Shown here: piece by piece, positions 8,656 through 15,537 of the stretch
Layout of the letters: each line of letters begins with the position of its first letter
Numbering within the stretch: position 1 is the stretch's first letter
Assembly (NCBI GenBank): GCA_903906515.1
Contig: CAIVKO010000208.1
Location: 1-45,416, forward strand
Direction of reading: 5' to 3'
DNA length: 45,416 nucleotides
Source of the DNA: Akkermansiaceae bacterium
Lineage (GTDB): Bacteria > Verrucomicrobiota > Verrucomicrobiia > Verrucomicrobiales > Akkermansiaceae
Notes under the pieces: model-generated
What the model was told of the DNA's origin: nothing
The model's input: only the letters and a program-made list of their open reading frames with translations
Database searches by the model: none
Translations under genes and position numbers: made by a program

Positions 8656-9576
8656 TCAAAGCGGATGAGTCCCAATACCGAGGAGTGTTTGGAAGTTCGG
8701 CGAAGTCAGTTCCTTGTCGGCGACGATGGTTTCGATTTGTGAGAATCCGGCGCGCTCTAACATAGCGGCGAGGTTGCTCTCGGAGAATCCCAGCCAACGA
8801 TCGGCGTAGAGTTCGCGGGCTTCCTCGAAGTGGTGTTGCACGAGATCCAGAATGATCAATCGACCGCCGGGCTTGAGAATACGGAAGGCGGCGTCGATCG
8901 CACGCTGCGGGTGCTCCGCATGGTGTAGGGCCTGGCTGAGGACCGCGAGATCAAGTGAATTTTCCTGGATCGGCGGATTTTCGATGTCGCCGAGCCTGTA
9001 TTCGAGGTTGTGCAAGCCGTTGCGGATGGCCAGCGATTGGCCGAATTCGACCATTTTCGGTGAGAGGTCTATGGCGATCACCTTCTCCGCGCGCTGGGCG
9101 AGCAACTGGGCCAGCGTCCCTTCACCCGCGCCGAGATCGGCGACGATTTTGTAATTGAGTACCTTGATCAACGCCTCCGCGAGTGCCTTCCACGAGCGCC
9201 CGGGGACGTAGTCCTTGCCAAAACGTCCGGCAAGTTCGTCGAAATACGCCCGCGCGGTATCCTGGCGTTTCCTCAATAAATGCCGCAGTGCCGCGAGGTC
9301 CGCCGACACTTCCGGGACTTCCTCCGCCGCCAGACGGGCGACTTCTAGCAGATCTTCCGCTGCCGTGCAGGAATACATGTTGTTTTTTCCGCTCCGCTCG
9401 TCGCTCACCAATCCGGCGGTTTTCATCTGGGAAAGCTGCGTGGAAATCCGGCTTTGCCCCATGCCCAGAACCTCCTGAAGCTCGGCAACGGACAGCGCTT
9501 CCTCGCCAACCAACATCAAAATCCGCAGTCGTGTGGGGTCGGAAAGTAATTTTAAAGATTTCAGCATTGACATCAT
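8656..9576 (-). CDS. ArsR-type regulator fused to a SAM-methyltransferase-like domain (SahR-like)
   Basis: The 306-residue cytoplasmic protein has an N-terminal ArsR-type winged helix (about residues 5-75; LLSDPTRLRIL followed by SVAELQEVLGMGQSRISTQL). It is joined to a class I methyltransferase fold (about 105-300) with SAM-binding motif I VADLGAGEG (145-153), the acidic end of strand 2 (AID) and LKPGGRLII. The ArsR metal-binding cysteine box is absent. This layout matches SahR, an ArsR-family regulator of Proteobacteria that controls SAM-cycle genes in response to S-adenosylhomocysteine. Divergent placement 56 bases from metK, with ahcY next, supports the same job here (inference). The methyltransferase part may sense ligand rather than catalyse. 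A real methyltransferase activity cannot be excluded. Confidence 0.8.
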   Translation of the reverse strand: MMSMLKSLKLLSDPTRLRILMLVGEEALSVAELQEVLGMGQSRISTQLSQMKTAGLVSDERSGKNNMYSCTAAEDLLEVARLAAEEVPEVSADLAALRHLLRKRQDTARAYFDELAGRFGKDYVPGRSWKALAEALIKVLNYKIVADLGAGEGTLAQLLAQRAEKVIAIDLSPKMVEFGQSLAIRNGLHNLEYRLGDIENPPIQENSLDLAVLSQALHHAEHPQRAIDAAFRILKPGGRLIILDLVQHHFEEARELYADRWLGFSESNLAAMLERAGFSQIETIVADKELTSPNFQTLLGIGTHPL

Positions 9577-9581
9577 GACGG

Positions 9582-9616
9582 CGTGATTGTATCAACGCAT
9601 CACGATTTGACGATAC
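9582..9616. promoter_or_regulatory. candidate operator between the SahR-like gene and metK
   Basis: The 56-base divergent intergenic region holds two interlocked inverted repeats. cgtgat (9582-9587) pairs with atcacg (9599-9604), and gtatc (9589-9593) pairs with gatac (9612-9616). ArsR-family dimers bind such palindromes close to promoters, so this is the natural operator candidate for autoregulation and control of metK. There is too little space for a riboswitch. Confidence 0.45.
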
Positions 9617-9632
9617 GAAAATTAACAAACAC

Positions 9633-10829
9633 ATGAGCACATACATTTTTTCTTCGGAATCCGTTGGTGAAGGGCATCCAGACAAGGTCGCCGACACCAT
9701 TTCAGACGCCGTTCTTGACGCCTGCCTTGCCATCGACCCTAAAAGCCGGGTTGCCTGCGAGACTTTCGTGAAGAGCAACGTGGTGGTCGTAGGTGGTGAA
9801 ATCACCATTCCCAAGATCGGCCGGAAGCCCATTGGTTCGGTGATCAATATTGAAAAGGTCATCCGCGACGCAGTCCGTGGCATCGGCTACACCAACTGTG
9901 ACGACGTCTTCCACGCCGACCAGATTTTCATCAATAACTACCTGACCACTCAGTCCCCGGACATCGCCCAGGGCGTGGATGCCAAGGGTGCCGAAGGCAA
10001 GAAGCACAAGGAGCAAGGTGCCGGCGACCAAGGCATCATGTTCGGATACGCCTGTGACGAAACCCCGGAGCTTATGCCCGCGCCGATCATGTTCGCTCAT
10101 CGCCTCGGCCGCGAACTGACACGCATCCGCAAGGCCGGTAAACTCGCCAAATGGCTTCGCCCTGACGCAAAATCCCAAGTGGCAGTCGAATACGTTAACG
10201 ACAAGCCGACCCGCATTGTCAACGTGGTGATCTCCACTCAGCACGCGGCGGATGTCTCCCATGCGGAAATCGAAAAATTCTGCATCGAGCAGGTTATCAA
10301 GAAGGTGTTGCCGAAAAACATGCTCACCAAAGACACCGAGTATCTCATCAATCCGACCGGCAAGTTCGTCGTCGGTGGCCCGCAAGGCGACTCCGGTCTC
10401 ACCGGTCGCAAGATCATCGTCGATACCTACGGCGGCATGGGCCGTCACGGCGGTGGTGCATTCTCCGGCAAGGACCCGTCGAAAGTGGACCGCTCCGCCG
10501 CCTACATGGGCCGCTGGGTTGCTAAAAACGTGGTGGCTTCAGGCCTCGCCAAGCGCTGCGAGATCCAGTTTGCCTACGCCATCGGCCATCCGCAGCCGCT
10601 TTCGATCCACATCGACACCTTCGGCACCGGAACTGTTAGCGACGCGAAAATCCTCGCCGCAGTGAAGAAGGTCTTCTCCTTCAAGCCCGCCGATATCGTC
10701 AAGCAGCTCAAACTGCTTCGTCCGATCTATTCAAAGTCCACCAACTACGGTCACTTCGGCAAGTCCGACGCCGATCTCACCTGGGAGAAGACCGACAAGG
10801 TCGCGGCGCTGAAGAAAGCGGTAGGCTAA
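9633..10829 (+). CDS. metK: S-adenosylmethionine synthetase
   Basis: Makes S-adenosylmethionine from methionine and ATP. The 398-residue cytoplasmic enzyme shows the N-terminal [10 protein letters not shown] motif, the [10 protein letters not shown] signature, the phosphate-binding stretch [14 protein letters not shown] and the [10 protein letters not shown] loop followed by KVDRSAAY. It is full length for the family. There is no Shine-Dalgarno sequence before the ATG at 9633. It is divergent from the SahR-like regulator and is followed, after an inserted four-helix-bundle cassette, by ahcY, so the SAM-synthesis and SAH-recycling genes belong together. Confidence 0.97.
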   Translation: MSTYIFSSESVGEGHPDKVADTISDAVLDACLAIDPKSRVACETFVKSNVVVVGGEITIPKIGRKPIGSVINIEKVIRDAVRGIGYTNCDDVFHADQIFINNYLTTQSPDIAQGVDAKGAEGKKHKEQGAGDQGIMFGYACDETPELMPAPIMFAHRLGRELTRIRKAGKLAKWLRPDAKSQVAVEYVNDKPTRIVNVVISTQHAADVSHAEIEKFCIEQVIKKVLPKNMLTKDTEYLINPTGKFVVGGPQGDSGLTGRKIIVDTYGGMGRHGGGAFSGKDPSKVDRSAAYMGRWVAKNVVASGLAKRCEIQFAYAIGHPQPLSIHIDTFGTGTVSDAKILAAVKKVFSFKPADIVKQLKLLRPIYSKSTNYGHFGKSDADLTWEKTDKVAALKKAVG

Positions 10830-10842
10830 GCGCCTTCGGCGC

Positions 10843-10868
10843 AGACAGAAGACTTTGAGACAGAAGAC
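10843..10868 (+). repeat. left 26-base inverted repeat of the four-helix cassette
   Basis: Two copies of agacagaagac separated by tttg. It is the exact reverse complement of 11342-11367. It starts 13 bases after the metK stop, directly behind a small gcgcc/ggcgc hairpin (10830-10842). Confidence 0.85.
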
Positions 10869-10885
10869 GGAAGACTGGAAAAGAG

Positions 10886-11263
10886 ATGCACAACTTCGAG
10901 GAACTTGAGGTTTGGAAGCGTTCAGCGCGGCTTGCGGTGGATGTGCTTTCGCTCGTGGAGCCGATCAAGCTCTACGGCCTCAAGGACCAGATGATCCGAT
11001 CGTGCATCTCCATTCCTTCTAACATTGCGGAAGGAGCTGATCGCGATAGCAATCGTGAATTCCGACGCTTTCTGTCATATGCCAAAGGCTCTGCCGGTGA
11101 ATTGCGAACCCAACTCTACATTGGTCTGAAAGGCGGATATTTTTCTGAAGATCAAGCCCGCCACCTCATCACCGAGGTCAAGGAAATATCCTCCATGATA
11201 GAAGGTCTTCGCAAACATCTCTTGCCCCGCATCATCAACTCCGTCTTCGGCTGGCTCTTCTGA
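10886..11263 (+). CDS. four-helix-bundle protein (S23/IVP family)
   Basis: The 125-residue protein has the family opening FEELEVWKRSARLAVDV, the central SCISIPSNIAEGADR segment (SIPSNIAEG is the hallmark) and FRRFLSYAKGSAGELRTQL. Family members are small helical bundles forming pentameric barrels with basic surfaces, originally found in 23S rRNA intervening sequences; the related Avd protein serves in diversity-generating retroelements. Their cellular role is largely unknown, with nucleic-acid binding suspected. No reverse transcriptase or variable repeat lies in this window, so a retroelement link is not supported. The gene is enclosed by 26-base inverted repeats and interrupts the metK-ahcY pair. 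The last dozen residues (INSVFGWLF) are unusually hydrophobic. Confidence 0.85.
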   Translation: MHNFEELEVWKRSARLAVDVLSLVEPIKLYGLKDQMIRSCISIPSNIAEGADRDSNREFRRFLSYAKGSAGELRTQLYIGLKGGYFSEDQARHLITEVKEISSMIEGLRKHLLPRIINSVFGWLF

Positions 11264-11341
11264 TCAGTCGATTCCACCCTCCAGTTTCTCCCAACGCCTA
11301 AAGCCTTTGAACAGCAACCGTTAAGCCTCTTCTTTTCTTCT

Positions 11342-11367
11342 GTCTTCTGTCTCAAAGTCTTCTGTCT
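11342..11367 (+). repeat. right 26-base inverted repeat of the four-helix cassette
   Basis: Exact reverse complement of 10843-10868. It lies 78 bases after the four-helix stop and ends 34 bases before the ahcY ATG. The pyrimidine tract before it (about 11325-11341) roughly mirrors the purine tract after the left repeat. Confidence 0.85.
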
Positions 11368-11401
11368 ATTCTTATTCTCTAGCATCATACAATAAACTGC
11401 C

Positions 11402-12808
11402 ATGTCCGACTACAAAGTAAAAGATATCACCCTCGCCGATTTCGGTCGGAAAGAAATCGAAATCGCCGAGCACGAGATGCCCGGCCTCATGTCCACCCGT
11501 GCGAAATACGGCCCGCAAAAGCCGCTGCAAGGCGTGCGCGTCATGGGTTCGCTGCACATGACCATCCAGACTGCCGTGCTCATCGAGACGCTCGTCGAGC
11601 TCGGTGCCGATGTGCGCTGGGTTTCCTGCAACATCTTTTCCACCCAGGACCACGCTGCCGCCGCCATCGCGGCTGCGGGGATTCCGGTGTTCGCCTGGAA
11701 GGGCGAAACTCTTGAGGAATATTGGTGGTGCACGTGGGAGGCTCTGGTGAATCCGAAGGGGCTCGGCCCGCAACTCATCGTCGATGATGGTGGCGACGCC
11801 ACCCTGCTCATTCACAAGGGTTATGAAATGGAGAATGGATCCGACTGGATTTCCACCGCCTCCGGAAGCCACGAGGAACAAGTCATCAAGGAACTTCTTA
11901 AGAAGATCAAAGTCGAACAACCCGGGATCTTCCACACGATCGTGGCCGATTGGAAGGGTGTCTCCGAGGAAACCACCACCGGCGTTCACCGTCTCTATCA
12001 GATGGCCAAGGCCGGCACGCTGCTGGTTCCCGCCATCAACGTGAACGACTCGGTGACCAAGTCGAAATTCGACAACCTCTACGGTTGCCGCGAGTCATTG
12101 GTCGATGGCATCAAGCGCGCCACCGACGTGATGATTTCCGGCAAGGTCGGCGTGGTTTGCGGATACGGCGATGTAGGTAAAGGCAGTGCCCAAGCACTCC
12201 GCAACCAAGGTGCGCAAGTTGTCGTCACCGAGATCGACCCGATTTGCGCGCTGCAAGCCGCCATGGAAGGTTTCCGCGTTCTGCCCATCGAAGACACTCT
12301 CGGATGGGGTGACATCTACGTCACCACCACCGGCAACAAGGACATCATCCGCCTTGAGCACATGGAAAAAATGAAGGACCAGGCCATCGTTTGCAACATC
12401 GGCCACTTCGACAACGAAATCCAGATCGACAAGCTCAACACCGCGCCCGGCGTGGTGCGGACCAACATCAAGCCGCAGGTGGACAAATACACGTTCCCTA
12501 ACGGCAACTGCATCTACATGCTTGCCGAAGGCCGCCTCGTGAACCTCGGTTGCGCCACCGGTCATCCGAGCTTCGTGATGTCCAACAGCTTCACCAACCA
12601 GACGCTCGCGCAAATCGATCTCTGGAAGAACAAGGACACCTACAAGGCTGGCGAAGTGAAGGTCCTGCCGAAATACCTCGACGAGGAAGTGGCCCGCCTC
12701 CACCTCGCCAAGATCGGTGTGAAACTGACCTCGCTCACCCCCGAGCAGGCCGACTATATCGGCGTACCGGTTGAAGGTCCGTATAAGGCCGATCACTACC
12801 GTTATTAA
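11402..12808 (+). CDS. ahcY: adenosylhomocysteinase
   Basis: Reversibly hydrolyses S-adenosylhomocysteine to adenosine and homocysteine, removing the product inhibitor of methyltransferases. The 468-residue protein has the substrate-domain motifs [15 protein letters not shown] and [16 protein letters not shown], the NAD-binding glycine motif [12 protein letters not shown] (about residues 253-264), the NIGHFDNEI loop, and ends in the canonical KADHYRY. It is full length. The ATG has no Shine-Dalgarno sequence. It would lie 47 bases downstream of metK if the intervening cassette were absent. A hairpin terminator follows the stop. Confidence 0.97.
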   Translation: MSDYKVKDITLADFGRKEIEIAEHEMPGLMSTRAKYGPQKPLQGVRVMGSLHMTIQTAVLIETLVELGADVRWVSCNIFSTQDHAAAAIAAAGIPVFAWKGETLEEYWWCTWEALVNPKGLGPQLIVDDGGDATLLIHKGYEMENGSDWISTASGSHEEQVIKELLKKIKVEQPGIFHTIVADWKGVSEETTTGVHRLYQMAKAGTLLVPAINVNDSVTKSKFDNLYGCRESLVDGIKRATDVMISGKVGVVCGYGDVGKGSAQALRNQGAQVVVTEIDPICALQAAMEGFRVLPIEDTLGWGDIYVTTTGNKDIIRLEHMEKMKDQAIVCNIGHFDNEIQIDKLNTAPGVVRTNIKPQVDKYTFPNGNCIYMLAEGRLVNLGCATGHPSFVMSNSFTNQTLAQIDLWKNKDTYKAGEVKVLPKYLDEEVARLHLAKIGVKLTSLTPEQADYIGVPVEGPYKADHYRY

Positions 12809-12811
12809 CTT

Positions 12812-12839
12812 GAAACCCGCAGTTTAAACTGCGGATTTC
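12812..12839 (+). terminator. stem-loop terminator after ahcY
   Basis: An 18-base palindrome, ccgcagtttaaactgcgg (12817-12834), extends outward by gaaa/tttc after one mismatch. It begins three bases after the ahcY stop. The following ttatttgttatttgtta stretch is T-rich but not a clean T-run, so termination may be partial. Confidence 0.65.
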
Positions 12840-13343
12840 AGGAGTTATTTGTTATTTGTTATCAGGATCCTATCGATCTCGCCGGGCTGATTTTCCCATC
12901 AGGGACATCACCCGGCGAGTGAGGTGATTGATCGACAAGAACATGGGCGTGATTTGCTGCTCACGAGTCAATTGAAATGCTCAGAGGCAGCGAATCGTAG
13001 CTGGGACTTGCAGTCCCAGTCTGTCGTGGGGACATTCTGTCCCTACACCTCTCCATGTTGCTCCCTCATCAAATCCGGACCGCGACGGGTTCTAGTGCAG
13101 GAGTGAGGCTCCCTCAGGGGCAATTAGCGACTTTTCCCGCAGGGGAAAAGTAGTCATAGACACGCCTACAGGCGCGGGATATTTCCAGCGGGTGACTTGG
13201 GTGAAGCGCGGTGGTTTGAGTGAGCGAGGCGAATATCGAGATATTGACCAGAATAGTCACAAAAATCGATATTTTGGGTTGCTTTTTTGCCTGATGAGGG
13301 ACAGAAAACGCAGGCGAATCGTTTAACACATCCTTACTACCTG
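12840..13343. repeat. hairpin-rich intergenic region
   Basis: About 500 bases without a credible gene but with a chain of stem-loops: 12878-12919 (outer ctcgccggg/cccggcgag, inner ctgat/atcag), 13001-13019 (ctgggact/agtcccag), 13029-13043 (gggaca/tgtccc), 13131-13150 (cttttccc/gggaaaag) and 13163-13174 (cgcc/ggcg). The palindromes aatatcgagatatt (13232-13245) and the AT-rich stretch near 13261-13280 lie just before the next gene. Such spaced hairpins look like several intergenic repeat units stacked end to end, or an uncharacterised structured RNA. Open frames here have no recognisable protein features. Confidence 0.5.
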
Positions 13344-13544
13344 ATGAAGCTTTCCTATTTTGTCAGCGGCTCATCGTTCCTCCTTTTGGGATGGCTCGCG
13401 GTGACATTCGTGTCTCACGTGCCTTCACAGCGGTATCAGAAACCTGATAATACGCCCACGACGCTGAAGCTTCCTGAGCATTCGGCCATTGAGGTTCCGA
13501 CAACTGCTGCGGGCAGAGTTTTCCCGATTTCCGTCTCGCAATGA
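13344..13544 (+). CDS. small exported or membrane-anchored protein
   Basis: A 66-residue protein starting MKLSYFVSGSSFLLLGWLAV: one basic residue then a hydrophobic segment to about residue 20, suiting a signal peptide or single membrane anchor. The remainder is a short polar, proline- and threonine-containing tail that should be outside the cytoplasm. The ATG at 13344 is chosen because it begins the hydrophobic segment; the frame is open further upstream from 13287. It lies 27 bases before the CDGSH gene on the same strand. No family is recognised, and the reading is only moderately secure given its size. Confidence 0.45.
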   Translation: MKLSYFVSGSSFLLLGWLAVTFVSHVPSQRYQKPDNTPTTLKLPEHSAIEVPTTAAGRVFPISVSQ

Positions 13545-13571
13545 GACCGGGTCGCATGTAGGGTGTCGGCC

Positions 13572-13823
13572 ATGTCCGAAAAACCGATCATTTGCGATAC
13601 CAAGCCGTTGGCCCTTGAAGTGGAGGCAGGCACTCATTGGTGGTGTTCCTGCGGGCGTTCCGCGCACCAACCGTTTTGTGACGGAGCTCACAAGGGAACC
13701 GGCCTACAGCCAGTGAAATTTGAAGTCGCCGAGAAAAAGACCGTGTGGTGGTGCCAATGCAAACAGACGGCCAATCCGCCGCTCTGCGATGGAGCGCACA
13801 AGACCTTACCGAAGCCGGAGTAA
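13572..13823 (+). CDS. double CDGSH-type iron-sulfur protein
   Basis: The 83-residue cytoplasmic protein carries two CDGSH-type zinc-finger-like iron-sulfur motifs. The first is CSCGRSAHQPFCDGAHK (about residues 28-44) and the second CQCKQTANPPLCDGAHK. Each has the C-x-C...C-x3-H arrangement that binds one 2Fe-2S cluster through three cysteines and a histidine, as in mitoNEET-like proteins. Two tandem motifs are the usual form in short bacterial members. Likely roles are electron transfer or redox sensing; the partner is unknown. The ATG at 13572 gives MSEKPIICDTKPLALEV, preferred to the GTG three codons earlier. Confidence 0.88.
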   Translation: MSEKPIICDTKPLALEVEAGTHWWCSCGRSAHQPFCDGAHKGTGLQPVKFEVAEKKTVWWCQCKQTANPPLCDGAHKTLPKPE

Positions 13824-13842
13824 AGGCGGCTGTCTTAAAAAT

Positions 13843-13860
13843 GGCAGCGACCGCTCCGAG
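13843..13860. repeat. possible short intergenic repeat copy
   Basis: ggcagcgaccgctccgag resembles segments of the stem-loops at 8586-8623 and 22795-22820 (ggcaggga, ccgctc, tccgag). It lies 20 bases after the CDGSH gene. This is a weak similarity noticed by eye. Confidence 0.25.
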
Positions 13861-13901
13861 GCTGATCTTCATCTACGACTTAATTTGCTAAGCGTATATA
13901 A

Positions 13902-13920
13902 CTCTTTGAATATCAAAGAG
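13902..13920 (-). terminator. short stem-loop after tRNA-Ser
   Basis: An 8-base-pair stem (13902-13909 with 13913-13920) with a 3-base loop lies immediately 3' of the tRNA on the - strand, followed there by ttatata. It may end the tRNA transcript or guide 3' processing, since CCA is not encoded. Confidence 0.5.
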
Positions 13921-14007
13921 CGGAGAGGGTGGGATTTGAACCCACGGTGAGTATTACCCCACGTCTGATTTCGAATCAGGTGCCATAGACCACTCGACCA
14001 CCTCTCC
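13921..14007 (-). tRNA. tRNA-Ser (anticodon CGA)
   Basis: An 87-base class II tRNA read from the - strand. The acceptor stem is ggagagg paired with cctctcc, with discriminator G as expected for serine. A D-arm contains gtcgagtggtctatggc. The anticodon loop ttcgaaa gives CGA, reading UCG. A long variable arm and a T-arm with ggttcaaatcc follow. The 3' CCA is not encoded and must be added after transcription. The outermost anticodon-stem pair is a mismatch (C-A). Confidence 0.95.
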
Positions 14008-14069
14008 TTTTTTCGGGACGGGCGGGAAGATGCATGAGGGGAGGGGGGCTGTAAAGCCCACAATTTCAC

Positions 14070-14930
14070 TCAATCCGGGAAAACGATGGCGCGGTGGCCG
14101 TCGATGATGGTGCGGTCGTGGACGTGGAAGCGGATTCCCCTGGATATGGCGATGCGCTCGCAGTTGCGGCCGAGGCGGACGAGGTCGCCCGGGGTGTGGA
14201 AGTGGTGGACGCGTTCGACTTCCTGTTCGATGATCGGGCCGGCATCGAGATCGGCGGTGACGTAGTGGCAGGTGGCGCCGATGAGTTTCACGCCGCGTTG
14301 GTAGGCTTGCTGGTATGGGTTTGCACCGATGAAGGCGGGTAGGAAACTGTGATGGATGTTGATGATGCGACCTGAGAAATCCCGGCAGAAATCGTCGGGG
14401 AGGATTTGCATGAAGCGGGCGAGCACGATGAGTTCCACGTCCTGCTCCTCGATGAGCTTGCGGATGGCGGCGAAACCCGGTTCACGATTCGGGCCGTCCA
14501 TGTTGATTTCGTGGAAGGGGATGTTCGCGTGGTCGGCGATCGGGCGGCAGTTGTCGCGGTTGCCGATGATCGACGTGATTTCGATGGGTAGCTCGCCGAG
14601 TTCGGTGCGCCAGAGGATTTCGTTGAGGCAGTGGTCGGTCTTGGTGACGAGGACCGCAGTGCGCATGAGGTAGGGCAACCGGCGGAAATGCCAGTCCGCT
14701 TGGAGCGAGCGGCCGAGCGTGCCGAAGCCGTCGATGAAATCCTGCACATCCACATCGAGATCGGAGGTTTCGATTTCAAGGCGGGCGAAGAACTTGCGGC
14801 CGAGTTGGTCGGAGAATTGGTTGAACTCCACGAGGTTTCCGCGGTGTCCTGCGGCATAATTGGCGATTTTCGCGACGATGCCGGGTTGATCGGGACAACT
14901 GAGCTTGAGGATAAGGCCGGATTGGGACAT
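14070..14930 (-). CDS. purU: formyltetrahydrofolate deformylase
   Basis: Hydrolyses 10-formyltetrahydrofolate to formate and tetrahydrofolate, supplying formate and balancing one-carbon pools. The 286-residue protein has an N-terminal ACT domain (about residues 5-80; LSCPDQPGIVAKIANYA) and a formyltransferase-like domain with NIHHSFLPAF (191-200), GANPYQQAY and IGATCHYVTADLDAGPII. The catalytic-type Asn191, His193 and Asp229 are all present. The length matches the family. The ACT domain distinguishes it from PurN. It stands alone on the - strand between the tRNA and a repeat-bearing gap. A link to the window's methyl-cycle genes is plausible, but their proximity is loose. Confidence 0.93.
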   Translation of the reverse strand: MSQSGLILKLSCPDQPGIVAKIANYAAGHRGNLVEFNQFSDQLGRKFFARLEIETSDLDVDVQDFIDGFGTLGRSLQADWHFRRLPYLMRTAVLVTKTDHCLNEILWRTELGELPIEITSIIGNRDNCRPIADHANIPFHEINMDGPNREPGFAAIRKLIEEQDVELIVLARFMQILPDDFCRDFSGRIINIHHSFLPAFIGANPYQQAYQRGVKLIGATCHYVTADLDAGPIIEQEVERVHHFHTPGDLVRLGRNCERIAISRGIRFHVHDRTIIDGHRAIVFPD

Positions 14931-14995
14931 GGGCAGGCAGGCTAAACTTCATGAGGAAGATGGCAATCACAATGGGATGCGTGTTTTAAGAGGAT

Positions 14996-15064
14996 GACAG
15001 AGTCATTTTGGACAGAATCATTTTTTCTTCCTCTTTCCTTGTGTCTTCGCCCAATGATTCTGTC
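14996..15064. repeat. direct/inverted repeat cluster gacagaatcatt
   Basis: gacagagtcatt (14996-15007) and gacagaatcatt (15011-15022) are direct repeats differing at one base. aatgattctgtc (15053-15064) is the exact inverse of the second, 30 bases away. The intervening sequence is pyrimidine-rich. This looks like a small intergenic repeat element between purU and the glyoxalase gene. Confidence 0.5.
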
Positions 15065-15148
15065 TGAATTCTTTTGGTTTTCATGGCCGGATTTTTTATG
15101 GAATCCCGGTTTGGCAAAGCCGCGGATCGGCACCATGGTCACTGCACC

Positions 15149-15523
15149 ATGATCCGTTTCCTTCATACCCGCATTCGTGTGCGCGACATCGACCGCTCGG
15201 TCGCCTTCTATCAACACCTCGGTTACACGCTCCGCGACCGCAAGGACTCGCCGCAAGGCAACCTGCTCGCATTTCTCGAACTTCCCGGCAACGAGGTGTT
15301 TCTGGAACTCTGCCACTCGCCGGAATACACTGCAACTTGTCCGGAGGACCTGATGCACACCGCACTCGGCGTGCCAGATATCATCGTTTATTGCGACAAA
15401 CTCGAAAATGCCGGCATTGAAATCTGGCCGTCCGCCTGGCGTGAGAAGTTTTCCACCGGCCAGCGCAAGATGGCCTTCGTCACCGACCCGGATGGCTATG
15501 AGGTGGAAATCCTGGAGAGTTGA
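15149..15523 (+). CDS. glyoxalase I-like VOC family metalloenzyme
   Basis: The 124-residue single-domain protein has the paired beta-alpha-beta modules of the vicinal oxygen chelate fold. All four metal ligands of glyoxalase I are present by alignment of motifs: His6 (FLHTRIRV), Glu53 (VFLELCH), His70 (DLMHTALGV) and Glu120 (GYEVEILE). The segment DIDRSVAFYQHLGY is typical of lactoylglutathione lyase. It probably detoxifies methylglyoxal as a thiol hemiacetal; the thiol used by this organism is unknown. The ATG at 15149 places His6 at the usual position; the frame is open upstream from 15074. Symbol gloA is possible but not claimed. Confidence 0.85.
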   Translation: MIRFLHTRIRVRDIDRSVAFYQHLGYTLRDRKDSPQGNLLAFLELPGNEVFLELCHSPEYTATCPEDLMHTALGVPDIIVYCDKLENAGIEIWPSAWREKFSTGQRKMAFVTDPDGYEVEILES

Positions 15524-15537
15524 GAAGTATTAGCGAT

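Larger units (their letters stand above)
10843..11367. mobile_element. inverted-repeat-bounded four-helix-bundle cassette (IVS-like)
   Basis: A 525-base unit bounded by perfect 26-base inverted repeats (10843-10868 and 11342-11367) encloses one complete gene for an S23-type four-helix protein. Each repeat contains two copies of agacagaagac separated by tttg, and a polypurine/polypyrimidine tract continues inwards with mismatches. The arms could pair in RNA to enclose the gene in one long stem. Intervening sequences of 23S rRNA in Leptospira and Coxiella have this design: complementary ends around an S23 gene. Here the unit lies between metK and ahcY. No transposase or reverse transcriptase is present. 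Mobility is inferred from structure only. Confidence 0.6.

Noticed and set aside
9577..9632. SAM riboswitch before metK
   Set aside because: The gap to the divergent gene is only 56 bases and holds palindromes suited to protein binding.
10843..11367. Diversity-generating retroelement with an Avd-like protein
   Set aside because: No reverse transcriptase, template repeat or variable repeat is present; only the four-helix fold is shared.
11264..11401. SAH riboswitch before ahcY
   Set aside because: The region is pyrimidine-rich and dominated by the inverted repeat of the four-helix cassette; I could not draw the SAH riboswitch pseudoknot.
12924..13106. A 60-residue protein on the + strand
   Set aside because: It is composed of hairpin-repeat sequence and has no protein-like pattern.
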